From Desulforamulus aeronauticus DSM 10349 (GTDB taxonomy: Bacteria > Bacillota > Desulfotomaculia > Desulfotomaculales > Desulfotomaculaceae): DNA of 55,076 nt. Every line of letters starts with the position of its first letter. Position 1 is the stretch's first letter. The stretch is taken from assembly GCF_900142375.1 (NCBI RefSeq), contig NZ_FRAR01000025.1:38796-93871 (forward strand). The letters are read 5' to 3'. A program made the position numbers and the translations under genes. The notes under the pieces are model-generated. The model saw only the letters and a program-made list of their open reading frames with translations, was not told the DNA's origin and searched no databases. Shown here piece after piece: positions 1 through 9,507 of this stretch.

Positions 1-667
1 CTTGAACAACCGTCCGAGGTGACGAAGAGTTATCGGGGTGGTCCTCTGCCTCGGTGGAAGTGTCATCAGTTAAGAGCATGGGCTGTTTAGTTTCTTTTTC
101 CTCATCAAAGAGATTTTTTTGAACAACCATCCGAGGTGGCGAAGAATTATCGGGGTGATCCTCTGTCTCGGTGGAAGCGTCATCAGTCAAGAGCATGGGC
201 TGTTCAGCTTCTTTTTCTTCATCAAAGGAGCTTCCTTGAACAACAATTTGAGGTGGAGAAGAGATATTGGAGTGGTTGTTTGCCTCGGTATAAGCATCAT
301 CAGTCACGACTGGTGACTGTTTAGTTTCTTCATCATCAAAACTATTTTCTTGGGAAAAATTTGCTGTGGGTTCTATATCCAGAAACAGTTCAATTTTTTC
401 AAGGATTTCTTGTTGGCCAATCTCATTGATTTTCTGTGGTATTTTCTCATTTTCTTCTAGTATGCTTTTATCTAATGTTAATGCCGCTTCCTCTGTCTCA
501 AAGGTTTTTTCCATAGAGTGTTGTGGCTGTTCTTCTATCATTTCTAACGGTTCTATAGTATTGCTCTTTAAAGCCTGGTGTTTTACAATTTTTATTTCCG
601 AAAGAAATTCTTGTACAACCTCAACGATTTTGGGTGTTGGGCAGGTTCGATAAACACGGTCAAACAT
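1..667 (-). CDS. Acidic tandem-repeat protein, 3' end outside window
   Basis: I do not recognise this gene. It reads open on the minus strand from an ATG at 667 (GGAGG ribosome binding site at 676-680, eight bases away) to the window edge, at least 222 codons. The first about 115 residues are Glu/Ile/Lys-rich with no clear domain. After that come in-frame 39-residue repeats (117 bp) of the form FDEEKE...QPMLLTDD...TE.EDHPDNSSPPR.VVQ, three visible and continuing past the edge. There is no signal peptide or membrane segment. The strongly acidic, Pro/Ser/Thr-rich repeats suggest a disordered spacer or scaffold. The plus-strand open frames here are its antisense shadows. Function is unknown; the coding call is supported by frame, repeats and ribosome binding site. 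Confidence 0.75.
   Translation of the reverse strand, partial: MFDRVYRTCPTPKIVEVVQEFLSEIKIVKHQALKSNTIEPLEMIEEQPQHSMEKTFETEEAALTLDKSILEENEKIPQKINEIGQQEILEKIELFLDIEPTANFSQENSFDDEETKQSPVVTDDAYTEANNHSNISSPPQIVVQGSSFDEEKEAEQPMLLTDDASTETEDHPDNSSPPRMVVQKNLFDEEKETKQPMLLTDDTSTEAEDHPDNSSSPRTVVQ
2..352 (-). repeat. 117-bp in-frame tandem repeats
   Basis: Three consecutive 117-bp units start at 2, 119 and 236 (marked by TTGAACAAC on the plus strand). The first two are nearly identical; the third is more diverged. A length of exactly 39 codons keeps the minus-strand frame open, as expected for a repeat kept within a protein. More copies may lie beyond position 1. Confidence 0.9.
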
Positions 668-991
668 CGATTCAACCTCCTTACCTATAGATTTCTTTCA
701 TCCTATTCAGTAGGGACTTACTAGGTTATCATAAATAAAAAAAAACTCCTGTGAGGAGGTTCTAATTTCCGGCAGACTTGGTAATTAAGGTAAGATGTTG
801 TTGGACAGCAATAATTTACCGTTTTTATAAAGGGTTACCGGTTGGGATTTAAATAAACCTAGCCCAGTATGATGCCAGATAAGGGAGTTACTGGTAAACC
901 ATTGTTCTTTGAAGGTAATAGCAATTATTCGATAGTACAATATAACTTTTGTCTAGTATAATAAAGATAAAATGTAGCAGTAGGTGAGAGA
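668..991. other. Intergenic region, divergent promoters expected
   Basis: This 324-bp gap separates a minus-strand gene from a plus-strand gene, so both should start here. A short imperfect hairpin at 744-760 (CTCCT-gtg-AGGAG) has an A-run on its left, which gives a weak terminator shape for minus-strand transcription. A TATA-like stretch near 955-965 may serve the gene at 992. I see no gene in it. Confidence 0.4.
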
Positions 992-1342
992 ATGGCAAAG
1001 GGCAATATTAAAAAGAATCTTAGCGATCAAGAGATGATGGCGGGCTATCAAGAGGACCTAACCTTTGAAAATGCCTGGCTGGAGGAGGAAGCTGTTAGCA
1101 AACCTAAGGTGAAGACAGTGAAAAAGGCTGGGGAAAAGGAAAGCGTTAGCTCTTTCTTTACACCGGAGCTCCAAGAGCAAGTGGGGAGGGTCCTGCTGGA
1201 GTTAAAATTAGACCTGTATAAACAGGGTATTATCGATTATCGCTTGGAAGTAAGTCGGCAGGGCAACTCAGTGGTTCTCACGGCCGTTAATGCGGTGAGT
1301 AAAAAGAAAGACCCAGCAAAAAGTACTGGCAAACGCAGGTAA
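992..1342 (+). CDS. Hypothetical protein, 116 aa
   Basis: I do not recognise this protein. The ATG at 992 follows AGGTGAGAG. The sequence is soluble and charged. Residues 1-50 are acidic then Lys-rich (KVKTVKKAGEKE); residues 55-105 look like a compact alpha/beta segment (TPELQEQVGRVLLELKLDLYKQ, then YRLEVSRQ.. and VVLTAVNAV strands); a basic Lys/Arg tail follows. There is no signal peptide or helix-turn-helix that I can see. It is closed by its own strong terminator, so it is a single-gene unit upstream of addB and need not share its role. Confidence 0.7.
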   Translation: MAKGNIKKNLSDQEMMAGYQEDLTFENAWLEEEAVSKPKVKTVKKAGEKESVSSFFTPELQEQVGRVLLELKLDLYKQGIIDYRLEVSRQGNSVVLTAVNAVSKKKDPAKSTGKRR

Positions 1343-1343
1343 T

Positions 1344-1386
1344 TTAGGCTGTCGGCCCTTCGGGCTGGCAGCCTAATCCTCTTTTT
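1344..1386 (+). terminator. Rho-independent terminator
   Basis: The stem TTAGGCTG...CAGCCTAA encloses an inner GGCCC-ttc-GGGCT stem and is followed by CCTCTTTTTC. It starts directly after the stop codon of the 116-residue gene. Confidence 0.9.
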
Positions 1387-1493
1387 CAGGATATTTAATG
1401 AGAGGGATTCAGGTTTGGTTAGCGAAATTACTGATAGTAAGTAAGAGCCAGTAGGCAGACCCAGTCTTGTAGTTTTTCAAAGGGGGACACTTA

Positions 1494-4400
1494 GTGAGCC
1501 TGAGATTTATTATCGGCAGGGCTGGCAGTGGCAAGAGCCACACCTGCCTGGAACAAATTCAGGAGAAATTACGGTATAGCCAGGAAGGCACCTCCATCAT
1601 TCTTTTGGTGCCGGAGCAGGCCACTTTTCAATACGAATATATGGTAGCCACCACGCCCGGTCTGAAAGGCACCATGCGAGCCCAAGTATTGAGCTTCCGA
1701 CGTTTGGCCTGGCGCGTGCTGCAGGAAGTAGGCGGTGCAGCCCGGGCCCATATCGGAGAATTGGGGAAACGAATGGTGCTGCGGCGCATTTTGGAACAGC
1801 GCAAATTGGAACTGAAAGTTTTTCATCGGGCAGCCCGGCAGCCTGGTTTTTCCAATAGTTTGGCTACCACCCTAGCCGAATTTAAAGCCTATCGGATCAA
1901 ACCGGGAGATTTAGAAAGGGGAATTACGCAGCTTGAGGCCCAGGGAGAAGGTACTGCCCTGGATAAACTGCAGGATTTGCACCTGTTATATGGTGACTTG
2001 GAGAACTTTTTAGCGGAACGGTTTACCGACCCGGATGATTATCTGAATCTGTTGGCCGAAAGGTTACTTGGTTCTCCTACGGTGCAAGGAGCAGACGTAT
2101 ACATAGACGGTTTTACCGGTTTTACTCCTCAAGAGTACGCAGTCATAGAGGGAATCCTAACCACAGCGCAGAGGGTGCAAATTGCCCTCTGCTTTGACCC
2201 GACCCACGTAAAAGTGCCCTGCAGTGAGGAGGAAATGTTTTATCTAACGGTGGAGACTTACAACCGGTTACAGGAGATGGCTGGTTCATTAAGGCTGGAG
2301 ATGGAACCACCGGTATTGTTAGAGACCCCTGTACCACAGCGTTTTCAAGCTTCTCCTGCCCTGGCCCATGTAGAGAAATACTATTTTTGCCATCCCGCGG
2401 CAGCCAATGAGGATCAGGCAGGGATAAAACTGGTGGCTTGTGCTAACCGTCGGGCGGAAGTGGAAGCCGCAGCCAGAGAGATTGTTCGATTGTCCCGGGA
2501 TAAAGGGCTACGTTGGCGAGACATGGTGGTGCTGTTGCGGGATTTGCAGGAATACCATCATGTTATTATGAATGTGTTTGAGGATTATGACATACCTGTG
2601 TTCATTGATCATAAACGATCGGTGCTCCATCATCCTCTGGTGGAGCTGATTCGCAGTGCCTTGGAAACAGCTGTGGAGAACTGGTCCTACGATCCTGTCT
2701 TCCGGTACTTAAAAACCGATTTGATCCCACTACTGCAGCGAGAGGAAATAGACCGCCTGGAAAACTATGTTTTAGCGCATGGCCTTCGGGGTTCCCGTTG
2801 GATCGATGGCCGGGACTGGACCTATCGCAGAAAATATACCCTGGAGGAAGACCAAGAGTTGTCCGAGCAAGAGGACAAGGAACTCGATCAAATCAACAAT
2901 ATTCGTTATCGGGCCATTGCCCACTTAAAAAACTTTACCACGGCTTTGTCCCAGTCCAAGCAGGTACGGCAGATTACCATCGCATTATTTGAACTGTTGC
3001 AAGCCCTCCAGGTTTCAGAAACGCTGGAAGGCTGGGCTAAAGAACTGGAATTGCAGGGATGTTTAAGCGAGGCCCGGGAGTATGCTCAGTTGTGGAATAA
3101 CGTGTTGCTACTGCTGGATGAAATTGTGGAGGCTCTCGGGGAGGAGGAGATTTCCCTGGAGGAATATTGCCGCGTACTGGAGGAGGGACTGGAAAATCTT
3201 AAGCTGGGGATTATACCACCGGGGTTGGATCAGGTGGTGGTGGGTACCTTAGAGCGTTCCCGTAATCCCAACGTCAGGGCTGCCTTGGTACTAGGGATCA
3301 GCGACGGAGTGTTACCGGCTCGGTTGTCCGATGAAGGCTTGATTAGTGATTACGAGCGAGAGACCTTACGGGAGATGGGTCTAATCTTGGCTCCAGGTAC
3401 CCGGCGCAAACTCTTTGATGAGCAGTTCCATATCTATACGGCCTTGACGAGAGCCAGTGAAGAACTGTATCTAAGTTATCCCCAAGCCGATGATGAGGGC
3501 AAAGGGCTGGCCCCCTCCCAGGTGATTGCCAGAGTGAAAGAACTTCTGCCCCGGTTGGTAGAACAAGTGATGCCGGTAGAACCTTCGGGAGCCTCCAGGG
3601 ATCTGGAATTTATCGCCTCTGCCGGACGCAGCATGTCTTATCTGGCAGCCAAGTTCAGGGAAATGAAGACAGGTCAACCAGTGGACCCTATCTGGCAGGA
3701 CGTCTATTCCTGGTTTACTCGTCAACCAAAGCAGGGTCAACGCTGTGGCAAAATTTTAGCCGGCCTGTATCATGTCAACCAGGAGCCCCGGTTGGCCAAG
3801 GGCTTGGGCCAGCGGCTTTACGGCAGCAGCTTAAAAGCCAGTGTTTCCAGACTGGAGAAGTTTACTGCCTGCCCCTTTGCCCATTACCTTTCCCACGGTT
3901 TACGGTTAAAGGAGCGTGGGCAGTTTCAATTAGGGGCACCGGATTTGGGTCAATTTTTCCATGCTGCTCTCAAAACCTTTGTGGAACGTATCAAAGAGCA
4001 AAATTTGGACTGGGGACAATTGCCCCAGGATCAGGCAGTGGCCTTAACCGGAGAAATTGTCGATGAATTGGCTCCTCGGCTGCAAAACGAAATATTACTG
4101 AGCACGGCCCGCCACCGTTATCTAATTAGAAAACTGAAAAGAACCTTGGCCAGGGCGGTTTCTACCTTAACTGAACATGCCAAAAAGGGGAGCTTCCGTC
4201 CATTGGCAGTGGAAGTAGGCTTCGGTGAACAGGGAGAACTGCCGCCGCTTAGTATTAACTTGGGTGAAAACGGTGCCCTGCAGATGTCCGGGCGCATCGA
4301 CCGCATTGACTGTGCCTGGGAGGGTGGACAGCCGTATTTGACCATTATGGATTACAAATCCGGGTTAGCAGACCTAAAGCTTTCGGATATCTACCACGGT

Positions 4401-4964
4401 TTAAAATTGCAACTGCTCACGTATTTGGATGTGGCCCTAAGAAACGCCGGACAATTGGTGAACCACCCGGCTTTGCCGGCGGCTATGCTTTATTTCGGGG
4501 TAAGGGACCCCTTATTTAGCAGTTCCGGTCCGGTGTCAGAGCAAAAGGCAGCGGAAGAAATGCTCAAGCAGTTAAAAATGAAGGGACTGCTGCTGGCCGA
4601 TCAAGCAGTGATCGGGCTGCTGGACGGCGACCTGGCAGGCACCTCCCTGCTATTGCCTGTTGGCTATAAAAAGGACGGCACTTTTACCAGTGCTTCCAGG
4701 GTGATCTCGGAAGAGCAGTTTGCGCAACTAAGAAGTTACCTGCAGTCTCAATTAGGAACCATTGGTCAGCGGATTGTGAGCGGGGAGATTGCCATTAGCC
4801 CCTATCAACAAGGACAGGAGAAAGCCTGCCGCTTTTGTGTATTCAAGCCGGTCTGCCAGTTTGATCCTTTGCAGGAAGGTAACCTGTTCCGCTTGTTGAC
4901 TAACTGGGATGAAGAGGCCATTTGGTCGCTGATCAGGGAAAGTCTGGGTGATAACCATGAGTGA
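1494..4964 (+). CDS. addB: AddB, ATP-dependent nuclease subunit B
   Basis: This is the second subunit of the AddAB helicase-nuclease, which resects double-strand breaks and loads RecA after Chi recognition. The protein has 1156 residues, close to the usual AddB length. An intact Walker A (GRAGSGKS) lies at residues 8-15. The C-terminal nuclease has the D953-Y-K955 motif. The four cysteines of the AddB iron-sulfur staple are present: C793, and C1112, C1115, C1121 in the C-X2-C-X5-C spacing. The start is GTG with GGGGG about ten bases upstream. The stop overlaps the addA start by eight bases, so the two are translationally coupled. No defects are visible. Confidence 0.97.
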   Translation: MSLRFIIGRAGSGKSHTCLEQIQEKLRYSQEGTSIILLVPEQATFQYEYMVATTPGLKGTMRAQVLSFRRLAWRVLQEVGGAARAHIGELGKRMVLRRILEQRKLELKVFHRAARQPGFSNSLATTLAEFKAYRIKPGDLERGITQLEAQGEGTALDKLQDLHLLYGDLENFLAERFTDPDDYLNLLAERLLGSPTVQGADVYIDGFTGFTPQEYAVIEGILTTAQRVQIALCFDPTHVKVPCSEEEMFYLTVETYNRLQEMAGSLRLEMEPPVLLETPVPQRFQASPALAHVEKYYFCHPAAANEDQAGIKLVACANRRAEVEAAAREIVRLSRDKGLRWRDMVVLLRDLQEYHHVIMNVFEDYDIPVFIDHKRSVLHHPLVELIRSALETAVENWSYDPVFRYLKTDLIPLLQREEIDRLENYVLAHGLRGSRWIDGRDWTYRRKYTLEEDQELSEQEDKELDQINNIRYRAIAHLKNFTTALSQSKQVRQITIALFELLQALQVSETLEGWAKELELQGCLSEAREYAQLWNNVLLLLDEIVEALGEEEISLEEYCRVLEEGLENLKLGIIPPGLDQVVVGTLERSRNPNVRAALVLGISDGVLPARLSDEGLISDYERETLREMGLILAPGTRRKLFDEQFHIYTALTRASEELYLSYPQADDEGKGLAPSQVIARVKELLPRLVEQVMPVEPSGASRDLEFIASAGRSMSYLAAKFREMKTGQPVDPIWQDVYSWFTRQPKQGQRCGKILAGLYHVNQEPRLAKGLGQRLYGSSLKASVSRLEKFTACPFAHYLSHGLRLKERGQFQLGAPDLGQFFHAALKTFVERIKEQNLDWGQLPQDQAVALTGEIVDELAPRLQNEILLSTARHRYLIRKLKRTLARAVSTLTEHAKKGSFRPLAVEVGFGEQGELPPLSINLGENGALQMSGRIDRIDCAWEGGQPYLTIMDYKSGLADLKLSDIYHGLKLQLLTYLDVALRNAGQLVNHPALPAAMLYFGVRDPLFSSSGPVSEQKAAEEMLKQLKMKGLLLADQAVIGLLDGDLAGTSLLLPVGYKKDGTFTSASRVISEEQFAQLRSYLQSQLGTIGQRIVSGEIAISPYQQGQEKACRFCVFKPVCQFDPLQEGNLFRLLTNWDEEAIWSLIRESLGDNHE

Positions 4965-7900
4965 TAAAAAATGGACGGATGAACAACAGCTGGCCATCAC
5001 CAAGCGAGACACTAATTTATTGGTCGCTGCAGCGGCTGGTGCCGGCAAGACTGCGGTTTTGGTGGAGCGAATTATTCAACGCATTATGGACCCAGAGCGT
5101 CCGGTTGATGTAGATCAGTTATTAATTGTTACCTTTACCAATGCGGCGGCGGCAGAAATGCGGGAGCGTATTGGTCAGGCGCTGGGCAAGGCTTTGAATG
5201 AAAATCCCCACTCCAAACGACTGGCAAAACAACTTACCATGCTAAACAGGGCTTCCATTACCACCTTGCACTCCTTTTGTTTGGATTTGGTACGCCGGTA
5301 TTTTTACCTGCTGGATTTGGACCCGGCCTTTCGGGTGGCCGACGATATCGAAGCGGAGCTTTTACGGTTGGAAGTATTGGAGGCCCTCTTTGAGGAGCAG
5401 TATCATCGGGAAGAAACCGGCTTGTTCACCGCCCTGGTGGATATTTATGGTGGTCAGCGGGATGATAGTAAATTGCAGGATATGGTGCTGGGACTTTATC
5501 GTTTTGCCGGCAGTCATCCTGCTCCGAAGGCTTGGCTGGAGCAGGTAGCGGAAAAATTCTCTATCCCTGAGGCAGTGGGCTTGGACCAACTGTCCTGGGT
5601 TGATCAGGTTAAGGAAATCCTGGCAGGGGAAATGGGCAGTGTGCTGGGTCTTTTAAAACAATCGGCCTGGCTGGCTAAACAGCCTGGGGGTCCGGCACCT
5701 TACAGTACGACGTTGGAGATGAATATAGTTGACCTGGAAACCCGACAGAATTGCCGGCAGGTTGGCTGGGATGAACTGTATCACTCCTTTAATTCCATGG
5801 ACTGGGGCAAGTTGAAGGCCTGTCGGGGTAGTGACTTTGATGACGGGCTAAAGAAGAAAGCCAAGTCCCTGCGGGATAAAGCTGTGAAAAAATTTGAAGA
5901 TATGAAGAAAACTTATTTTAGTGCGGAGCCAGAGGTAATTCTGGCAGACTTACGTTCCCTGCATCCATTAATGAAAGAGTTGATCAATCTTACCCGGGAG
6001 TTTATGGACAGCTATCAAAAGAAAAAGCAGTCCAAAGGATTGGTGGATTTTGCCGACCTGGAGCACTTTTGTTTGGCTATCCTGCTACAGCAAGATGAAT
6101 CAGGCCAAGGGATGCCTTCTGCCGTTGCCCAGGAGCTAAAACAAAAATTTGCCGAGGTGCTGGTGGATGAATATCAGGATATCAATGCCGTACAGGAAAC
6201 CGTGTTGCAACTGGTTGCGAAACAAGATAATCGTTTCATGGTTGGTGATGTAAAACAAAGCATTTACCGTTTCCGACTGGCAGAACCAGGACTCTTTCTG
6301 GGGAAATATCTACGCTATAGCGTGTCCGATAACACCGAAGGCTGTCTGATCGAACTAAGTAAAAACTTCCGCAGCCGCTTGTCGGTGGTACAGGCTGTAA
6401 ACTTTGTTTTCCGGCAGATGATGACTACCTCTGCGGCAGAAATCGATTATAATGACGCAGCTGAGCTAAAATGTGGTGCCAGTTACCCGGAGGTGGCAGA
6501 GGTTACCACCGCTGAAGGGGCAGTGGAGCTGCATATTCTGGACCGTAAGGAACTTGCCAAAGAGGATGCGCCTGCTGCCGGGGGTTCAGAGGAACCGGAC
6601 CTCCTGGGTCGGGAAGACGAGCAAGAGGTCTTGAATAAGGACCAAACCGAGGCCAGACTGGTGGGTCGGCGTATTCTGGAACTGGTTCAGGGGAAAGGTT
6701 CTATTAGCCCTCCTCTGACCGTGTGGGATAACCATCTAAAACAGTACCGGACCGTGACCTACCGGGACATTGTTATTTTATTGCGTGCTACCTCCGGTAG
6801 GGCCAACACCTTTTCCGAGGAACTGAGAGCCTTAGGCATTCCTTCCTATGCTGAATTAGGGACGGGTTACTTTGAGGCAATGGAAGTGGAGACTTTTCTA
6901 TCCCTTTTAAAGATCATTGATAATCCTCGACAGGATGTGCCGCTGGTGGGTGTTCTTAGATCACCAATGGTGGGTTTGACAGCCGGGCAGTTAGGAGAAA
7001 TCAGATTACATTGTAAAAACGGAGATTTTTACGATGCTGTTCTAGCAGCGGCCCAGGCCGCAGATGAAACAGCCAATATAGTAACGGATTGGCTGCAGCG
7101 GCTGGAGGACTGGCGTTCCCGGGCCAGACGGGGTCCTTTAGCAGATTTAATTTGGCTGTTGTACCGGGAAACCGGTTACTACGATTATGTGGGGGGGATG
7201 GTTGGAGGTACCCAGCGACAAGCCAACCTAAGGGTTCTTTATCACCGGGCTAGGCAGTTTGAAGCCACTGCCTTTCGGGGGTTATTTCGCTTCCTGCGCT
7301 TTTTGGAGCGGCTGAAGAATTCCAGCAAGGATTTTGGTGCCGCCCGAGCTCTTAGCGAAAATGAAGATGTGGTGCGGATTATGAGTATTCACAAGAGTAA
7401 GGGACTGGAATTTCCGGTGGTATTTGTGGCGGGACTGGGTAATAAATTTAACCTTCGTGATTTAGCCAAAGATATGCTGATGCATAAAGAACTTGGCCTA
7501 GGCCCCCAAATTATCAATATGACAACCAAGGTTTCTTATCCTAGTTTACCTAAGTTGCTGTTGCGGCAGCAAATACGGAAAGAATCTGTGGCCGAGGAAA
7601 TGAGGGTTCTTTATGTGGCTCTAACCAGAGCCAGGGAAAAGCTGGTGTTGGTGGGTTCGGTGGCGGATTTGGCGAAGTCTTTGGAAAAATGGTCTACCCC
7701 TGCGGGACAAACCGGTTGGTCCCTGCCTACAGCTGAACTGACATCGGCCAACCATTATCTGGATTGGCTTGGGCCGGCAGTGATGCGGCATCAGGACGGT
7801 CAGCATCTGCTGTATCTCACGGGGACCGATGTACAGCCCTTCCCAGAGGTGGCCGCGGACCCCTCTCGCTGGCAAGTTTATTGTACCCATAGTTCAGAAA

Positions 7901-8691
7901 TGCAAAGCCTGTCCCCGGACAACCCTGACCAGATAGCAGAATTGCTGGAAAAAGTGAGGAGCCTATCGCCCCTGGAGCCCTGCGGTCAGCAAGAAGAAAT
8001 AGAGCGGCGTCTGGGCTGGAGCTACCCCTTTGCCGAGGCAGCAGCAAAGCCTGCCAAAACCAGCGTAACCGAAGTAAAGCGGCGTTTTGCTGAATTGGCC
8101 TTGCAGGAAGAAGGAGTTAGCTTCCGACCTCAACTTACGAACAGACCCAGGTTTTTGCAGCAAGATCAGGGCCTAAGTTCTGCGGAAAAGGGTTCTGCTA
8201 TTCACTTGGTGATGCAGCACCTGACGCTTGGGGCGATCCCTACCGTGGAAGATGTTGCTTGGCTGCTCCGCCAGTTGGTGGAGAGGGAAATTCTCACGGA
8301 GGAACAAGCCGCCGTTATTGACCCCCGGTGGATCACCGCCTTCTTCCAAAGTTCCCTGGGGCAGCGGGTGCTGCAAGGAAAGGAAGTACAGCGGGAATTG
8401 CCCTTTAGCCTAGCACTGTCAGCAGAGGAAATCTATCCAGAGCTGTCTACCCAGGGTACGGGTGAGTTTGTTTTGTTACAGGGTGTTATTGACTGCCTGG
8501 TGGACGAGGGAGACGGCTTGTTGTTAGTTGATTATAAATCCGATGCAGTGAGGCCTGGAGATACGGCACCGGCAGAACGCTATCGGCAGCAAATCAACCT
8601 TTACACCCGGGCGGTTGAAGAAATTCTAGGAAAAAAGGTGAAGGAAAGGGCTATTTACCTGTTTGCCAACGGGGAGACAGTGTATTTATAG
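4957..8691 (+). CDS. addA: AddA, helicase-nuclease subunit A
   Basis: This is the UvrD/Rep-type helicase and nuclease subunit of AddAB, 1244 residues. Visible motifs are Walker A (AAAGAGKT, 25-32), motif II VDEYQD (403-408), the GDVKQSIYRFR motif, motif VI VALTRARE, and the RecB-type nuclease motif D1192-Y-K. I chose the ATG at 4957 over the in-frame GTG at 4948, because the ATG begins the conserved MSDKKWTDEQ start and gives the usual short overlap with addB. The gene ends in TAG, which shows that amber is an ordinary stop codon in this genome. Confidence 0.97.
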   Translation: MSDKKWTDEQQLAITKRDTNLLVAAAAGAGKTAVLVERIIQRIMDPERPVDVDQLLIVTFTNAAAAEMRERIGQALGKALNENPHSKRLAKQLTMLNRASITTLHSFCLDLVRRYFYLLDLDPAFRVADDIEAELLRLEVLEALFEEQYHREETGLFTALVDIYGGQRDDSKLQDMVLGLYRFAGSHPAPKAWLEQVAEKFSIPEAVGLDQLSWVDQVKEILAGEMGSVLGLLKQSAWLAKQPGGPAPYSTTLEMNIVDLETRQNCRQVGWDELYHSFNSMDWGKLKACRGSDFDDGLKKKAKSLRDKAVKKFEDMKKTYFSAEPEVILADLRSLHPLMKELINLTREFMDSYQKKKQSKGLVDFADLEHFCLAILLQQDESGQGMPSAVAQELKQKFAEVLVDEYQDINAVQETVLQLVAKQDNRFMVGDVKQSIYRFRLAEPGLFLGKYLRYSVSDNTEGCLIELSKNFRSRLSVVQAVNFVFRQMMTTSAAEIDYNDAAELKCGASYPEVAEVTTAEGAVELHILDRKELAKEDAPAAGGSEEPDLLGREDEQEVLNKDQTEARLVGRRILELVQGKGSISPPLTVWDNHLKQYRTVTYRDIVILLRATSGRANTFSEELRALGIPSYAELGTGYFEAMEVETFLSLLKIIDNPRQDVPLVGVLRSPMVGLTAGQLGEIRLHCKNGDFYDAVLAAAQAADETANIVTDWLQRLEDWRSRARRGPLADLIWLLYRETGYYDYVGGMVGGTQRQANLRVLYHRARQFEATAFRGLFRFLRFLERLKNSSKDFGAARALSENEDVVRIMSIHKSKGLEFPVVFVAGLGNKFNLRDLAKDMLMHKELGLGPQIINMTTKVSYPSLPKLLLRQQIRKESVAEEMRVLYVALTRAREKLVLVGSVADLAKSLEKWSTPAGQTGWSLPTAELTSANHYLDWLGPAVMRHQDGQHLLYLTGTDVQPFPEVAADPSRWQVYCTHSSEMQSLSPDNPDQIAELLEKVRSLSPLEPCGQQEEIERRLGWSYPFAEAAAKPAKTSVTEVKRRFAELALQEEGVSFRPQLTNRPRFLQQDQGLSSAEKGSAIHLVMQHLTLGAIPTVEDVAWLLRQLVEREILTEEQAAVIDPRWITAFFQSSLGQRVLQGKEVQRELPFSLALSAEEIYPELSTQGTGEFVLLQGVIDCLVDEGDGLLLVDYKSDAVRPGDTAPAERYRQQINLYTRAVEEILGKKVKERAIYLFANGETVYL

Positions 8692-8695
8692 GATT

Positions 8696-9286
8696 ATGAT
8701 GCAGAACGATAGCAGAAATGTAATCTTAAAGGCAGCCTATTTATCTCAATTGATTATCCTGCTCTGTGGTCTGGCTGCCCTGTGGTTTTTTTATGTACGA
8801 CAGGGCACCACTTGGCAGGCCATCTATCAGATGGACAAATTTTGGCTGGTTTTTGGCTATGGCAGTCTAACGGCGGCAGTCTTAGTAGTTATGCAGGTTC
8901 TCTTGGTAACCTTGGTACCCCCTCGGTTTCTAATGGATGATGGCACCAATCGGGTGTTATATACCTTTTCTTATCCCAACATCCTTTTATTAATGGGGTT
9001 CGGAGCCTTTGCTGAGGAAACGTTGTTTCGGGCTGCTCTACAACCTAAGTTGGGCATTTTTCTAACCAGCGTCTTGTTTGCGCTTATTCATACCCGCTAC
9101 GTAAAAAAGTGGGTTCTACTGCTGGTTACCCTGATTATGAGTAGCGTGTTGGGCTGGCTTTACGATAAAACCCAGATTATTTGGACCCCCATTTGGGCCC
9201 ATTTCTTGATAAATGTTACGATGATTTCCTTTGGCAAGAAAGGCTGGTTTGTACCACAGGAGGAACAGGCTAAAGAGGGAGAATAA
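8696..9286 (+). CDS. CPBP family membrane metalloprotease
   Basis: This is an integral membrane protein of the CPBP (CAAX protease and bacteriocin-processing, Abi) family. The family signatures are in order: EETLFR (motif 1), FALIHTRY (motif 2 His) and HFLIN near the C-terminus (motif 3). Several hydrophobic segments span the length, starting at about residue 12. Two adjacent ATGs (8696, 8699) follow AGGA five bases after the addA stop; either gives about 196 residues, and an upstream TTG-initiated reading inside addA is unlikely. It is probably co-transcribed with addAB. The substrate cannot be told. Confidence 0.85.
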   Translation: MMQNDSRNVILKAAYLSQLIILLCGLAALWFFYVRQGTTWQAIYQMDKFWLVFGYGSLTAAVLVVMQVLLVTLVPPRFLMDDGTNRVLYTFSYPNILLLMGFGAFAEETLFRAALQPKLGIFLTSVLFALIHTRYVKKWVLLLVTLIMSSVLGWLYDKTQIIWTPIWAHFLINVTMISFGKKGWFVPQEEQAKEGE

Positions 9287-9312
9287 GTATATGTCCAAAA
9301 CAGAATTGCATT

Positions 9313-9342
9313 CATGAGCATGGCCCGTGAGCCATGCTCATG
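9313..9342. repeat. 12-bp stem inverted repeat
   Basis: The perfect arms CATGAGCATGGC / GCCATGCTCATG enclose six bases. It lies 27 bp after the CPBP gene and may end the addBA transcript, although no T-run follows. Confidence 0.55.
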
Positions 9343-9507
9343 GCTTTCTGGGACCATCGTTTACATGTAATTGAATAGATCACACCAACTTCTGATTTTC
9401 AATATACTCTTGGATTATTTCTATAGAAATTATTATTTTCAATTGATTCACTCCGTGAATACGGTAAAATTAGGGATAGTAGGGATGAATAGGGGGGATG
9501 GAACATA

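Noticed and set aside
2-352. CRISPR array
   Set aside because: The repeats are contiguous 117-bp coding units with no short repeat/unique spacer pattern.
119-653. Three plus-strand open frames over the left-edge repeats
   Set aside because: They are antisense to a longer minus-strand frame with a good ribosome binding site and 39-codon repeats; their proteins look like random Ser/Ile/Arg text.
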